Positions 17,625 through 26,405 of a stretch of 64,000 nucleotides of DNA are shown piece after piece. The stretch covers positions 248,001-312,000 of the forward strand of contig NZ_JBDOQP010000004.1 in NCBI RefSeq assembly GCF_039839275.1, given 5' to 3'. Within the stretch, counting starts at the first letter, position 1. Each line of letters opens with the position of its first letter. The notes beneath the pieces were generated by a model. That model had not been told where the DNA came from. It ran no database searches and worked only from the letters and a program-made list of their open reading frames with translations. The stretch comes from Aerobium sp039839275. Its GTDB lineage: Bacteria > Pseudomonadota > Alphaproteobacteria > Rhizobiales > Rhizobiaceae. The translations under genes and the position numbers were made by a program.

Positions 17625-18763
17625 CAGATCGGGCGGCCACGGATCGATCACCTGTCTCCGTGGATGTCGGCGACGGGATCGTTATGCGTCCGCCAGTGGA
17701 CCGGGGCCCTCTCGCGTGGGTGCGGCACAATCTGTTTAGTTCAGCGGCATCAGGCGCAATCACCCTGGCCATGCTCTTCGTCCTGGGATGGCTTGGTTAC
17801 CGATTCCTGGATTGGGCTGTCTTACGTGCCATCTGGACACTGCCGGGCTCGACCATCGCCGACACGCAGCTCTGCAGGGTGGAAACGGCAGGCGCGTGCT
17901 GGGCGCTGATCCGAGAGAAATACAGATTCATTCTTTTCGGCCTGTACCCCTATGACGAGCAATGGCGACCGCTGATATGTGTCGGAGCCTTCATCAGCCT
18001 CTATGTCGTTTCGGTCGACCGGCGGCTCTGGGGATGGAAAATCGTGGGAATCTGGGCCATCGGCTTGTCCGCGATCTTCCTGCTGATGCGCGGCGGGGTG
18101 TTCGGCTTGCGGTCGGTATCCGAGGATTTGTGGGGTGGCCTGCCGGTGACCCTCATGCTCGCCACTTTCGGAATCGCGCTGGCGTTCCCGATCGCGATCC
18201 TCGTGTCGTTGGGTCGGGCGTCCGAAACCAATCCGACCCTGCGCACGCTCTGCACTGTCTATGTCGAGATCATCCGCGGAATCCCCCTCATCAGCGTCCT
18301 ATTCATGGCAAGCGTGATGTTCCCGCTATTTCTGCCCGATGGCCTGACTGTCTCGAAGCTGCTGCGCGCACAACTCGGCATCGTGGTGTTTGTCGCCGCC
18401 TATCTTTCGGAAACGATCCGTGGCGGCCTTCAAGCCGTGCCCGCCGGCCAATACGAAGCCGCCAAATCCCTGGGCCTCGGCTACTGGCGCATGACCGCGT
18501 TCGTAATCCTTCCTCAGGCACTGACCATCGTGCTTCCTCCGATCGTCAGCCTGTGCATCGCCTTCTTCAAGCACACCTCGCTGGTGATGATCATCGGAAT
18601 CTTCGACCTGCTGAATGCAGGCAAGCGGTCCATCGGCGAGCCTGCTTGGCAAGGGTTCGGCGCCGAAGCCTATCTTTTCGTCGGAATGATCTATTTCGTG
18701 TTCTGCTTCGCGATGTCTCGATATGGGCAACGCCTGGAGAAGAGGCTCAAGCGATCGAGATGA
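17621..18763 (+). CDS. General L-amino acid ABC transporter permease (AapM-like)
   Basis: A 380-residue inner-membrane permease of the AapM type. Four predicted membrane segments precede the conserved domain starting GGLPVTLMLATFGIA. The EAA loop is AAKSLGLGYWRMTAFVILPQ. The ATG overlaps the AapQ stop (ATGA) and its own stop overlaps the next possible ATG, so translation of the block is coupled. The gene that would normally follow, the AapP ATPase, is replaced by a class V aminotransferase. Confidence 0.92.
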   Translation: MTDRAATDRSPVSVDVGDGIVMRPPVDRGPLAWVRHNLFSSAASGAITLAMLFVLGWLGYRFLDWAVLRAIWTLPGSTIADTQLCRVETAGACWALIREKYRFILFGLYPYDEQWRPLICVGAFISLYVVSVDRRLWGWKIVGIWAIGLSAIFLLMRGGVFGLRSVSEDLWGGLPVTLMLATFGIALAFPIAILVSLGRASETNPTLRTLCTVYVEIIRGIPLISVLFMASVMFPLFLPDGLTVSKLLRAQLGIVVFVAAYLSETIRGGLQAVPAGQYEAAKSLGLGYWRMTAFVILPQALTIVLPPIVSLCIAFFKHTSLVMIIGIFDLLNAGKRSIGEPAWQGFGAEAYLFVGMIYFVFCFAMSRYGQRLEKRLKRSR

Positions 18764-18795
18764 TTGAAAATTCTACTGTACGAGGCGGTCCCCAC

Positions 18796-19881
18796 ATGGA
18801 TCTGGATGCAAGAGCCGTGCGCGCTGATTTCCCCTATCTCGATGAGAGGATCTACCTCAACACGGCATCCACCGGCATTGCCCACCGTGGCACGGGAAAA
18901 GCGACGGCACGCTTCTTCGACGACATGTACAGCCGCGGTTTCGATGGCAAGGACCGTTGGCGATCCGTCACAGACGATGTAAAGGCGCAGGTGGGACGGC
19001 TCGCACGGGTGCCCGCCGAAACCGTGGATTTCGCCAGCAGCACCACGGACGCGCTGAACCGACTTGCGCTCGCATTGCCTGTACGTGCGGGCGACCGTGT
19101 GGCGTTCTGCGAGGATGAGTTTCCGTCCGTCAGGGCGGTAGCGGAACTACTCGCCAGACGTGGCGCGTCGCTACACCCGGTAGCGGTACCCGGCGAGGTT
19201 GACAGAACCCGCGTTCTGGCCGACGCAGCGTCCGTCAGCCGCTTTGTCCTCGCCTCCCACGTTCATTGGGAAACGGGAACCAAGATCGATCTCGCGGACA
19301 TTTCGCGGGCGACGCGATCGGCAGGCGGCTATCTGATCATCGACGGCATCCAGGCTCTTGGAGCAACGTCCGTGGACGCCGGACTGGCCGACGCCTACGT
19401 GGCTTCCGTCTTCAAATGGTTGCTCGCCGGCTTCGGTCTCGCCATCAGCATCGTTGGCCCGCGTCTGGCGGGAATTCTCGAGCCGGCGATCCGCGGCTAT
19501 GCAAACCCTGCTCCGTCCCGGCAGCTGGGCCCTAGCCATGCCAACTATCCCGGACTGTTTTCACTGCAGTCGTCCCTTGGCTACCTCGAAGTGCTTGGAT
19601 GGGAGACCATCTATCAGCGCAACGCGGCGTTGCGTAGCCACCTGATTTCCAAGCTCGATGAGTTTGAAGCAGCCATCGTCACGCCAGAGGCGGCTGCCGC
19701 GATCGTGTCGATCCGCTGCCCTGATCCCCAAGGCTACGCCATCCGGCTTGCCGACCGTGGCATAAGTGTCGAGGCGCGAGGCGCATGCCTGCGCGTCTCG
19801 CCGCACTTTTATAACAGCGAAGCCGATATTGATCACTTCGCGTCGATCTTTCACGACCTTCACGAGGAAGAGAGCCGATGA
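18796..19881 (+). CDS. Class V aminotransferase family PLP enzyme
   Basis: A 361-residue fold-type I PLP enzyme of the cysteine desulfurase/selenocysteine lyase/isopenicillin epimerase group. The PLP lysine is K207 (FKWLLAGFG), with D183 and Q186 (IIDGIQALGA) contacting the ring and SHVHWETG in place of the usual SHVSxxTG. I use the ATG at 18796 (GAGG upstream); an ATG at 18760 that overlaps the permease stop would add 12 residues. No mobile active-site cysteine of a true desulfurase is evident, so transamination, racemisation or beta-elimination of an amino acid is more likely. It stands between an amino acid importer and a RidA protein, which fits an enamine/imine-releasing reaction. Confidence 0.82.
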   Translation: MDLDARAVRADFPYLDERIYLNTASTGIAHRGTGKATARFFDDMYSRGFDGKDRWRSVTDDVKAQVGRLARVPAETVDFASSTTDALNRLALALPVRAGDRVAFCEDEFPSVRAVAELLARRGASLHPVAVPGEVDRTRVLADAASVSRFVLASHVHWETGTKIDLADISRATRSAGGYLIIDGIQALGATSVDAGLADAYVASVFKWLLAGFGLAISIVGPRLAGILEPAIRGYANPAPSRQLGPSHANYPGLFSLQSSLGYLEVLGWETIYQRNAALRSHLISKLDEFEAAIVTPEAAAAIVSIRCPDPQGYAIRLADRGISVEARGACLRVSPHFYNSEADIDHFASIFHDLHEEESR

Positions 19882-20345
19882 CCGCCAGTCAACGCCTCAG
19901 AGAACTGGGCATCGAGTTGCCAACGGTCTCGGCGCCGCTTGCAGCTTATGTTCCCACGAAGCGCACCGGCAACCTGCTCTACATTGCCGGCCAGGGACCG
20001 ATTGTCGACGGTCGCGTTGTAATGCACGGCAAGCTTGGACGCGATCTGGATGTTCGACAGGGTCTGGAAGCGGCGCGGCTTTCGGCGATCAACGCGCTCG
20101 CCGCCATGGCCTCTGCTGTTGGAGACCTTGACGGGATCGTCCAGATTGTGAAGCTCAACGGCTATGTGAACTGCGTCGACGAATTCGAGGATCAGCATCT
20201 TGTCATCAACGGCGCCTCGGAGCTTCTCGTGGAAGTATTGGGAGAACGCGGGCGTCACGCCCGCGCGGCAGTCGGAACCAATGCCTTGCCACTCAACATG
20301 CCGGTCGAGATCGAGTTGATCGTTGAAGTGGCGCCCGGCCGCTGA
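19878..20345 (+). CDS. RidA/YjgF family enamine/imine deaminase
   Basis: A 155-residue RidA-like protein. The segment LLYIAGQGPIVDG and the ending NMPVEIELIVEVAPGR match the longer RidA subgroup (about 150 residues) found next to amino acid catabolic genes. The position usually held by the key arginine of RidA is in a diverged segment (ARAAVGTNALP), so classical 2-aminoacrylate deaminase activity is uncertain. It overlaps the aminotransferase gene by four bases (ATGA), so it probably clears or hydrolyses the imine produced by that PLP enzyme. Confidence 0.85.
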   Translation: MTASQRLRELGIELPTVSAPLAAYVPTKRTGNLLYIAGQGPIVDGRVVMHGKLGRDLDVRQGLEAARLSAINALAAMASAVGDLDGIVQIVKLNGYVNCVDEFEDQHLVINGASELLVEVLGERGRHARAAVGTNALPLNMPVEIELIVEVAPGR

Positions 20346-20362
20346 GGACTGAAGAGGCCACG

Positions 20363-21076
20363 GTGATAAGCCCCAGAACCGCACGTGAACGCGAACTCGT
20401 AATCGAAACCCTCAAATGGGTCGTCGAGGGAATGCAACACATCATTGGCGGCGATGTGGAGGTGGTTCTCCACGACCTGTCGAGACCTGGCAGTTCCGTC
20501 GTGGCGATCGCCAACGGTCACATCACCGGACGGGTGACCGGCAGTCCCATTATCAGCGGGCCCTTCGACGATCTGGGGCTGAAGAAGTTGCTGTCCGGGG
20601 AGTTTGCGGAAACCGGCAAGTCCTATTCGATCATCAGTGACTATCGTACCCGGTCTCGCGTCGGGCAGCCACTGGACTCCACCAGCATCATTCTGCGTGA
20701 CGATGGCGGCGAAGCCTACGCGGCGTTTTGCATCAACGCCGACAGGAATCGCCTGCGAGAACTTGATACCGTCGTCAGGGGGCTCCTGAACGCCGTTGTC
20801 GGCCCATCGCAGGCTGCTACGGAAAGCGAAAGCGCCAACGTCGACGATCTCGTGCAAGAAATCATCCAGTCGGGCATTGCCGCCACCGGCAAGCCGGCAG
20901 CGACGATGACACGCGAAGACAAGATGGAGGCGGTGCGCCACATGAACGATCGCGGTCTTTTTCTGATCCGATCCAGCGTCGACCTTGCTGCATCCCATCT
21001 CGGGGTGTCACGATTCACCATCTATAACTATCTTGACCAGCTACGCGGACAGACTGCCAAACCTGGTGGCAAGTGA
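20363..21076 (+). CDS. YheO/DauR-type PAS-HTH transcriptional regulator
   Basis: A 237-residue regulator with an N-terminal YheO-like PAS domain (VVEGMQHIIGGDVEVVLHDL to about residue 130) and a C-terminal HTH_22-type helix-turn-helix (DLAASHLGVSRFTIYNYLDQ). The start is GTG with AGAGG a few bases upstream. This architecture is that of DauR, the D-arginine utilisation regulator, and of relatives located with D-amino acid or RidA genes. It closes the AapJQM-like/aminotransferase/RidA operon and probably controls it, perhaps through the direct repeats before the first gene. Confidence 0.88.
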   Translation: MISPRTARERELVIETLKWVVEGMQHIIGGDVEVVLHDLSRPGSSVVAIANGHITGRVTGSPIISGPFDDLGLKKLLSGEFAETGKSYSIISDYRTRSRVGQPLDSTSIILRDDGGEAYAAFCINADRNRLRELDTVVRGLLNAVVGPSQAATESESANVDDLVQEIIQSGIAATGKPAATMTREDKMEAVRHMNDRGLFLIRSSVDLAASHLGVSRFTIYNYLDQLRGQTAKPGGK

Positions 21077-21132
21077 CTCTCCCCCTGCAAGCCACGGCGC
21101 GAAAGACGCGCCGCGGCTCGTGTCGCGCGGTG

Positions 21133-21350
21133 TCACCTGCCGTAGGTAGCCGGATCGATCTTGCTCCAGATTTCGTCGACCAGCACCTTCGCAAGCGCCT
21201 CCTCGTCCATTCTCACGTCCTGCGTAATTTGGGTCCACTTCTTGGAAAGCTCCGTGAACTGGGCCACCTTGGCTTCGGTATCAGAAAGTCCGTACGTCTG
21301 CTCGAGCGAAACTGCTGCCTCGCGCGCGTCATTGATGATACAGCGGTGCG
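21133..21350 (-). pseudogene. 3' remnant of a binding-protein-like gene (TRAP DctP-like end)
   Basis: On the minus strand an open frame without a plausible start reads ...SLEQTYGLSDTEAKVAQF... and ends ...EIWSKIDPATYGR before a TGA. The helical, charged texture and the ending resemble the C-terminus of some TRAP-type (DctP) periplasmic binding proteins. Upstream in the frame the protein texture fades and a stop is met near 21440; no signal peptide or N-terminal lobe is present. It seems to be what is left of a deleted gene. The family guess is weak; the absence of an intact gene is seen directly. Confidence 0.35.
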
Positions 21351-21491
21351 ACGAGTCAGTATTACTGCGGCACGCCGCAAGGGGCTGCTTTCTGCGATAA
21401 GTGCAGCGCTGACGGTGGACGAAGGCGCTTGCAATTGCTCATCTTGATGCCGTGCAAGGGTACAGCGGCTTGATCCGGTCAATACCGGAGA

Positions 21492-21881
21492 TCACATTGG
21501 TTCGCGTGATCGCCCGATCTGTCCCAGATGACTCGAACCGAAACCGTCGGCATATTTGAGCCCGTACCCCAGCGCGCGGTCGAAGCCGATATGGGCAGCC
21601 CATGTCAGGCCGATCGCCAAAGCGTGCGGAACGGGCGTGAACACGCCAAGAGCGATCAAGGCAAGGGGTACGCCGTACCAGTGTGCTGCGTTGTAGACTG
21701 CGGCTCCAACCTTTGGCCCAGCGAGGTATCCCGCCATGAAAAGATCGGGGGCCAGGAACAGGATCGCGAACAACCACCAGCTTGCGTCCAGCCTGGCATA
21801 GGCGACAGCCGCCGCCGCGAGAACCAAAAGACCCTCCAGTCGCAAGATCAGTTTCGGCGCTCCCGTGACCACTCCAGCCAT
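21492..21881 (-). CDS. DUF4260 family small membrane protein
   Basis: A 129-residue protein with about three to four hydrophobic segments and the family's typical motifs (LRLEGLLVL near the start, LFAILFLAPDLFMAGY, and HIGFDRALGYGLKY towards the end). GGAG lies eight bases before the ATG. DUF4260 proteins are small inner-membrane proteins of unknown function found widely in soil bacteria. It stands alone between a decayed gene end and the DJ-1/ribose-type operon, with no obvious partner. Confidence 0.85.
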   Translation of the reverse strand: MAGVVTGAPKLILRLEGLLVLAAAAVAYARLDASWWLFAILFLAPDLFMAGYLAGPKVGAAVYNAAHWYGVPLALIALGVFTPVPHALAIGLTWAAHIGFDRALGYGLKYADGFGSSHLGQIGRSREPM

Positions 21882-22185
21882 GATTCGATCTCCAACAGTA
21901 GAGGCGGGCGGATCTCACCGTGTTGGATGCGGCCCCACGGTAAACAACCCGCCTTTCGTAGCGTTGACCTCCGCATGCCAAAACACTGCGGGCAGCCTGC
22001 ACCGCTACGACCTCCGCATGATTGTCGTTGATGGATTGATCTCACGCAATGCTGTCGTTCGAGGGCAGCGCGCGCAACAGATGAGAGGCGCGAAGATCGC
22101 GCATCGTGCACGCTTTACTCATGCGCGTCGGACGAACCGGCACGCCGGTGTTACGGCGGCGCATCGCACCGCCGCACCGTCTGGC
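21882..22185. other. Gap without recognisable gene
   Basis: About 300 bases separate the DUF4260 start from the DJ-1/PfpI stop. Open frames here are shadows or very short, and I see no tRNA-like fold, strong terminator or repeat. The DUF4260 promoter should lie at its left end. Confidence 0.5.
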
Positions 22186-22773
22186 TTAGCTGTGCGTGAT
22201 CTTCGTGCCGAGCACATTGAGGCATTCGCGCATGAAGGCCGCCAGGCCTGTCCAGCCCTTGGCGGAGACCATGTTGCCATCGACATAGGCTTCGGTCGGC
22301 TTGACGTCGATATAGATGCCGCCCACGGCGGTGACCTCTGGCTCGCAAGCGCCGAGGCCCGCGACTTTCCTGCCCTTCAGCACGCCGGGCACGGCCATCA
22401 GGATCTGGACACCGTGGCAGATGGTGAAGATCGGCTTGCCGGTCTCGTGAAAATGGCGAACCATGTCCTGGATGCGCTTGTCGGTACGGATGTATTCCGG
22501 TCCGCGCCCGCCGGCGCAGTAGACCGCGTCGTAGTCCTCGAGCCGCACTTCCGAAAAAGTCTTGTTGATGTCGGCATAGTGGCCGAGCTTTTCGGTATAG
22601 GTCTGGTCGCCCTCGAAGTCGTGCAGCGAGGTCTTGATGCGGTCGCCCGCCTTCTTGTCGGGGCAAACGACGTGGACGGTGTGACCGACGGCTTCCATGC
22701 CCTGCTGGTAGACAAAGATCTCGTATTCTTCGGTAAACTCGCCCGTGAGCATCAGAATTTTCTTGCCGGCCAT
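22186..22773 (-). CDS. DJ-1/PfpI family protein
   Basis: A 195-residue class I glutamine-amidotransferase-like protein. The nucleophile-elbow cysteine is in IFTICHGVQ, followed by the histidine typical of PfpI/YhbO, and a conserved acid lies in the N-terminal part (LTGEFTEEYE). GAGGAG precedes the ATG. Relatives act as proteases, glyoxalases or deglycases, or chaperones. It is the last gene of the GntR/ribose-type ABC operon, separated from the binding-protein gene by a hairpin. A protective role against reactive aldehydes would fit the divergent alcohol/aldehyde dehydrogenase operon, but this is inference. Confidence 0.85.
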   Translation of the reverse strand: MAGKKILMLTGEFTEEYEIFVYQQGMEAVGHTVHVVCPDKKAGDRIKTSLHDFEGDQTYTEKLGHYADINKTFSEVRLEDYDAVYCAGGRGPEYIRTDKRIQDMVRHFHETGKPIFTICHGVQILMAVPGVLKGRKVAGLGACEPEVTAVGGIYIDVKPTEAYVDGNMVSAKGWTGLAAFMRECLNVLGTKITHS

Positions 22774-22804
22774 AGCAGGTCTCCTCTCATGTGGCAGATG
22801 GGTG

Positions 22805-22826
22805 GCACCCGGCCGGAGCCGGGTGC
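22805..22826 (-). other. Intergenic hairpin after binding-protein gene
   Basis: Perfect 9-bp arms (GCACCCGGC and GCCGGGTGC) with a CGGA loop lie just downstream of the ribose-type binding-protein stop and before the DJ-1 gene. There is no T tract. This matches the hairpins after other binding-protein genes in the window. Confidence 0.6.
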
Positions 22827-22839
22827 GCGCAGGATCGGA

Positions 22840-23814
22840 TCAGAATGGAGAATCGGGGAAATAGAACTGATCCGCATTCTCCGGCGTGATCAGCGGCGCG
22901 TCCAGAAGGAAGGAGCCGCGCATCGGCGCCTGTCCCGAGAACTGGCCCGCGGTCATGTAGATGGCGGACTTGATCATGGACGGCGGATAGGGCGTGGAGA
23001 TCGGCGTGCGCTCGTCGCCTGCCTTGACCATCTCGATCACCTGCTTCATGCCGTTGCCACCGAGTGCGAACTTGATGTCCTCGCGGCCGGCCTGGTCGAC
23101 CGCTTCCAGGACACCCAGCAGCATGTCGTCGTCATTGGCCCAGACGGCATCGATCTTCGGATACTTGGCCAGATAGTCCTGCATCAGTGTGAAGGCCTCG
23201 TCCTGATTCCAGTTGGCATACTGGATGTCGAGGATCTCGATATCGGTCTCGGCGATGACGTCAGAAAAGCCCTTGATGCGCTCGTCGTCGATGACGGTTG
23301 GAATACCGCGCAGCACGACGATCTGGCCTTCCCCGCCGAGCTGGTCGGCAAGCCAATGCGCGGTGTTGGCGCCGACGGCGATGTTGTCGCCGGCGACATA
23401 CAGGTCCTGGATCGACGGGTCCGTGAGGCCGCGGTCGACGACGGCGATGAAGGTGCCGTTGGCCTTGACCTGTTCGACCGGGCCGGTCAGCTCTTCCGAG
23501 GTGAAGGGCAGGATGACGAGTGCGTCGAGATCCTGGGTAGCCGACAGATCTTCAAGCGAAGAGACCTGCGCGGTCGCCGACGATGCGGTCGACACGATCA
23601 CGTCGATGTTCGGGAAGGCCGCTTCGATTTCCTTTTCCGCCTGCTCGGCGTGGTAGACGACGCCGCCGGTCCAGCCGTGGGTGGCCGCGGGGATCGAGAC
23701 GGCGATGGTGACGTCGCGCTCCTGCGCCTGGGCCGCGCCGAGCGGCACGATGCAGGCGACGGCGACGGCGACGGCGGATGCAAGCATCCGGGCCTTTCGG
23801 GTGATTACGTTCAT
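22840..23814 (-). CDS. Ribose-type sugar ABC transporter substrate-binding protein
   Basis: A 324-residue periplasmic protein of the Peripla_BP_4 (RbsB) class. The signal peptide is MNVITRKARMLASAVAVAVA with cleavage near GAAQAQ. Typical RbsB segments follow: TIAVSIPAATHGWTGGVVYH, a hinge with LVILPFTSEE, and DAVWANDDDMLLGVLEA. AGGAG is six bases before the ATG. It follows the permease gene on the same strand. The ligand is probably a sugar, polyol or similar polyhydroxy compound, though RbsB-like proteins also bind autoinducer-2 and other small molecules. Confidence 0.92.
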   Translation of the reverse strand: MNVITRKARMLASAVAVAVACIVPLGAAQAQERDVTIAVSIPAATHGWTGGVVYHAEQAEKEIEAAFPNIDVIVSTASSATAQVSSLEDLSATQDLDALVILPFTSEELTGPVEQVKANGTFIAVVDRGLTDPSIQDLYVAGDNIAVGANTAHWLADQLGGEGQIVVLRGIPTVIDDERIKGFSDVIAETDIEILDIQYANWNQDEAFTLMQDYLAKYPKIDAVWANDDDMLLGVLEAVDQAGREDIKFALGGNGMKQVIEMVKAGDERTPISTPYPPSMIKSAIYMTAGQFSGQAPMRGSFLLDAPLITPENADQFYFPDSPF

Positions 23815-23851
23815 TGCATTCTCCTCCGGTTAAGTAATCAGCCGCATGGAT

Positions 23852-24847
23852 TCAGCGGCTGCTGGTGAAGCGGTGCGCAAGCATGGCGATGATGATGATC
23901 GCGCCTTGCACCGCAGCAACGAGGTATTCCGAGACCAGGTCCGAGAGGACCATGACGTTCGCGATAACCTCGAGGATGAGCGCGCCGGCGACGGTGCCCC
24001 AGACGCGTCCCTTACCGCCGCGCAGAAGGGTGCCGCCGATCACCACCGCGGTGATGACCTGCAGTTCCCATAGCTGGCCGGTGGTAGGCGTCGCGGCACC
24101 AAGGCGCGGCACGTAGCATATGGCGGCAACTGCCACGCACAGGCCCTGGATCACGTAGGCGGTGGTGCGAACACCGCCGACATGGACGCCGGAAAACCGG
24201 GCGACTTCCGCGTTGGAGCCGACGGACGTGACACGGCGACCATATTTGGTGCGGTAGAGCAGGAAGGCCGCGACCAGGATGACACCCAGCGTGATGAGCA
24301 CGGGATATGGAATGCCCGTGAAGTCGCCGAAATAGACCGGCCGGTAGGCTTCGCGAAGGCTCCGGTCGATCGGCAGCGAACCGCCATCGGTCATGAAGGT
24401 GATGAAGGCCCTGAATATCCCCATCGTTCCCAGCGTCACGATGAACGGTTCTATGCGCCCGAGCGTGATGATGAGACCGTTGAACAGGCCACACAGCGCA
24501 CCGACCACCAGCGCGACGCCGGCCCCCATGACGATCGCCCAATTGCCGAAGGACGGAGCCAGGCCGTTCATCACCATGATCATGATGCCGGTGACGAAGG
24601 CCATCATCGAGCCGACCGAAAGATCAAGGCCGCCGGACGCAATCACGAATGTCGCGCCAACCGCGATGATCGCGATGAAGGCGCTCCGCGTGATCACGTT
24701 GACCAGATTGGCCGAGGACAGGAAATTGGAGTTGATCAGTGCACCGAGAATGACGATCACAGCCAGCGCGATGAATGGAGCAAGGTCGCTCCAGCGGATG
24801 CGGCTGCCTTCAGTGGCCGCCGCCGCATTTGCGGTCGCGGTCGTCAT
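23852..24847 (-). CDS. Ribose-type sugar ABC transporter permease (RbsC-like)
   Basis: A 331-residue inner-membrane permease with eight to ten hydrophobic segments. The hallmark ASGGLDLSVGSMMAF lies near residue 80, and GRRVTSVGSNAEVARFSGVHV near residue 220 is the ATPase-contact loop of this family. The ATG at 24847 has AGGGAGAG upstream and begins right after the ATPase stop, so the two are coupled. It forms the channel for the RbsB-like protein. Confidence 0.94.
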   Translation of the reverse strand: MTTATANAAAATEGSRIRWSDLAPFIALAVIVILGALINSNFLSSANLVNVITRSAFIAIIAVGATFVIASGGLDLSVGSMMAFVTGIMIMVMNGLAPSFGNWAIVMGAGVALVVGALCGLFNGLIITLGRIEPFIVTLGTMGIFRAFITFMTDGGSLPIDRSLREAYRPVYFGDFTGIPYPVLITLGVILVAAFLLYRTKYGRRVTSVGSNAEVARFSGVHVGGVRTTAYVIQGLCVAVAAICYVPRLGAATPTTGQLWELQVITAVVIGGTLLRGGKGRVWGTVAGALILEVIANVMVLSDLVSEYLVAAVQGAIIIIAMLAHRFTSSR

Positions 24848-24848
24848 G

Positions 24849-26405
24849 TCAATTCTCTCCCTCAGTGCCATGCCGGCTGCTTGTCGCGGCATAGACGACG
24901 TTCTGTTCGGTGATCGCATCGCCGGCCAGCTCGGCGACGATCCGTCCGCCGCGCATCACGAGCACACGGTCGGCCAGTCCAACCAGCTCCTGCATCTCCG
25001 AAGAAATCACGATGCAGGCCTTGCCGGCACGCGCCATCGCATCGATGAAATCGTAGATCTGGCGCTTGTTGCCGATGTCGATGCCGCGCGTCGGCTCGTC
25101 GATGATCACCACCGACGGATCGGTCATCATGACCTTTGCCAGCAGCAGCTTCTGCTGGTTGCCACCGGAGAGCTTTCCGGCTTCGAGCGCAAGCGAACGC
25201 ACGCGGATGTCATATTCGGCGACCGCGGATCGCAATGACGCAAACTCTGCGCGCCGCTCGAGCACGATGCCCGGACTGGTTTTGTCCAGCGCCTGCAGCG
25301 TCAGGTTTGGCGCGAGTTTCTCATCTAGGAGCAGTCCCTTGCCCTTGCGATCTTCGGTGAGATAGACGAGGCCTGCCTCCATCAGTCGGCCGACCGAACG
25401 GTGGGAGATTTCCTGTCCATGCACCACGACCTTTCCGGCGTGGGAGGGGCGAAGGCCCATGAGCCCTTCGAAAAGTTCGGTGCGCCCGGCGCCGATCATC
25501 CCGCCGAAACCCAGAACTTCGCCAGGATGCAGCGCGAAGGACGCCTTCGCGTCGCCATGGTCGACCGCCAGATCGGTGACCTCGAGGATCGGTGCCGCGG
25601 ATGCCGGCGGACGCTTCGGCGGATAGAGCATCGACAATTCACGACCCACCATCAGCTCGGCCATCTCGCGCTGACTGAGGCCGGCGGCGGGCCATGTGCC
25701 GATCATCTGGCCGTCGCGCAGCACCGTGACACGGTCGGCCAGCGCCTGCACTTCGTCCAGGCGGTGCGAGATGTAGAGGACGCCGACGCCTTGGTCGCGC
25801 AGGTCGCGGACAATATCGAGAAGGGCAGCAACCTCGTCATTGGCCAGCACCGCGGTGGGCTCGTCGAGGATCACGACCTTGCGATCCTCCAGAAGGGCGC
25901 GCGCGATCTGCACAAGCTGCCGTTGCGCCAGCGGCAGGTCGCCGAGCCGGTCACGCGGGCGGGCCACGGAGCCGACACGCGCCAGAACCTCGGCGCTGCG
26001 CCGGTTCATCTTGGCGTCGTCCACCATGAAGCCGCGCGCGATTTCGCGGCCGAGAAACAGGTTCTGCGCCACCGTCAGGTCGGCCGCGAGCAGGATCTCC
26101 TGATGAACGAGCACGATGCCTGCCGCTTCGGCTTCCACGGCATCGGAAAAGGCGACGGCCTCGCCATCCATGTGTAACTGTCCAGTGGTCGGCTTCACAT
26201 GACCGGACAGCAGCTTCATCAAGGTGGACTTGCCCGCCCCGTTTTCGCCGATGATCGCGTGGACCTCGCCGGCCCGGATATCCAGTGAGACGTCCGAAAG
26301 CACGGTTATCGCGCCGTACGCCTTGCCCAGGCCCTCTGCCCGCATGGTGGCGGGCGCAGAGATGGCGGCGTCGCCTCGCGCAGGTGAGTGCTGGTGTGCG
26401 TTCAT
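24849..26405 (-). CDS. Ribose-type sugar ABC transporter ATPase with two nucleotide-binding domains (RbsA-like)
   Basis: A 518-residue tandem ATPase. The first domain has a full Walker A (GENGAGKST) but a diverged signature (LPLAQRQL). The second has a diverged Walker A (GMIGAGRTEL) but an intact signature (LSGGNQQK) and DEPTRGID. This split of function is normal for RbsA/MglA. Its ATG overlaps the stop of the GntR gene (ATGA), so the regulator is the first gene of the transport operon. Confidence 0.95.
   Translation of the reverse strand: MNAHQHSPARGDAAISAPATMRAEGLGKAYGAITVLSDVSLDIRAGEVHAIIGENGAGKSTLMKLLSGHVKPTTGQLHMDGEAVAFSDAVEAEAAGIVLVHQEILLAADLTVAQNLFLGREIARGFMVDDAKMNRRSAEVLARVGSVARPRDRLGDLPLAQRQLVQIARALLEDRKVVILDEPTAVLANDEVAALLDIVRDLRDQGVGVLYISHRLDEVQALADRVTVLRDGQMIGTWPAAGLSQREMAELMVGRELSMLYPPKRPPASAAPILEVTDLAVDHGDAKASFALHPGEVLGFGGMIGAGRTELFEGLMGLRPSHAGKVVVHGQEISHRSVGRLMEAGLVYLTEDRKGKGLLLDEKLAPNLTLQALDKTSPGIVLERRAEFASLRSAVAEYDIRVRSLALEAGKLSGGNQQKLLLAKVMMTDPSVVIIDEPTRGIDIGNKRQIYDFIDAMARAGKACIVISSEMQELVGLADRVLVMRGGRIVAELAGDAITEQNVVYAATSSRHGTEGEN

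Noticed and set aside
17962..18795. N-terminal extension of the class V aminotransferase frame through the AapM-like gene
   Set aside because: The frame is open but out of frame with the intact permease gene. The enzyme fold begins at the ATG near 18760-18796.
21865..23868. Plus-strand open frame of 667 codons
   Set aside because: It runs antisense across the DJ-1 and ribose-type binding-protein genes, both of which have clear families, signal peptide or nucleophile motif and ribosome sites. The antisense product is low-complexity and is a product of high GC.
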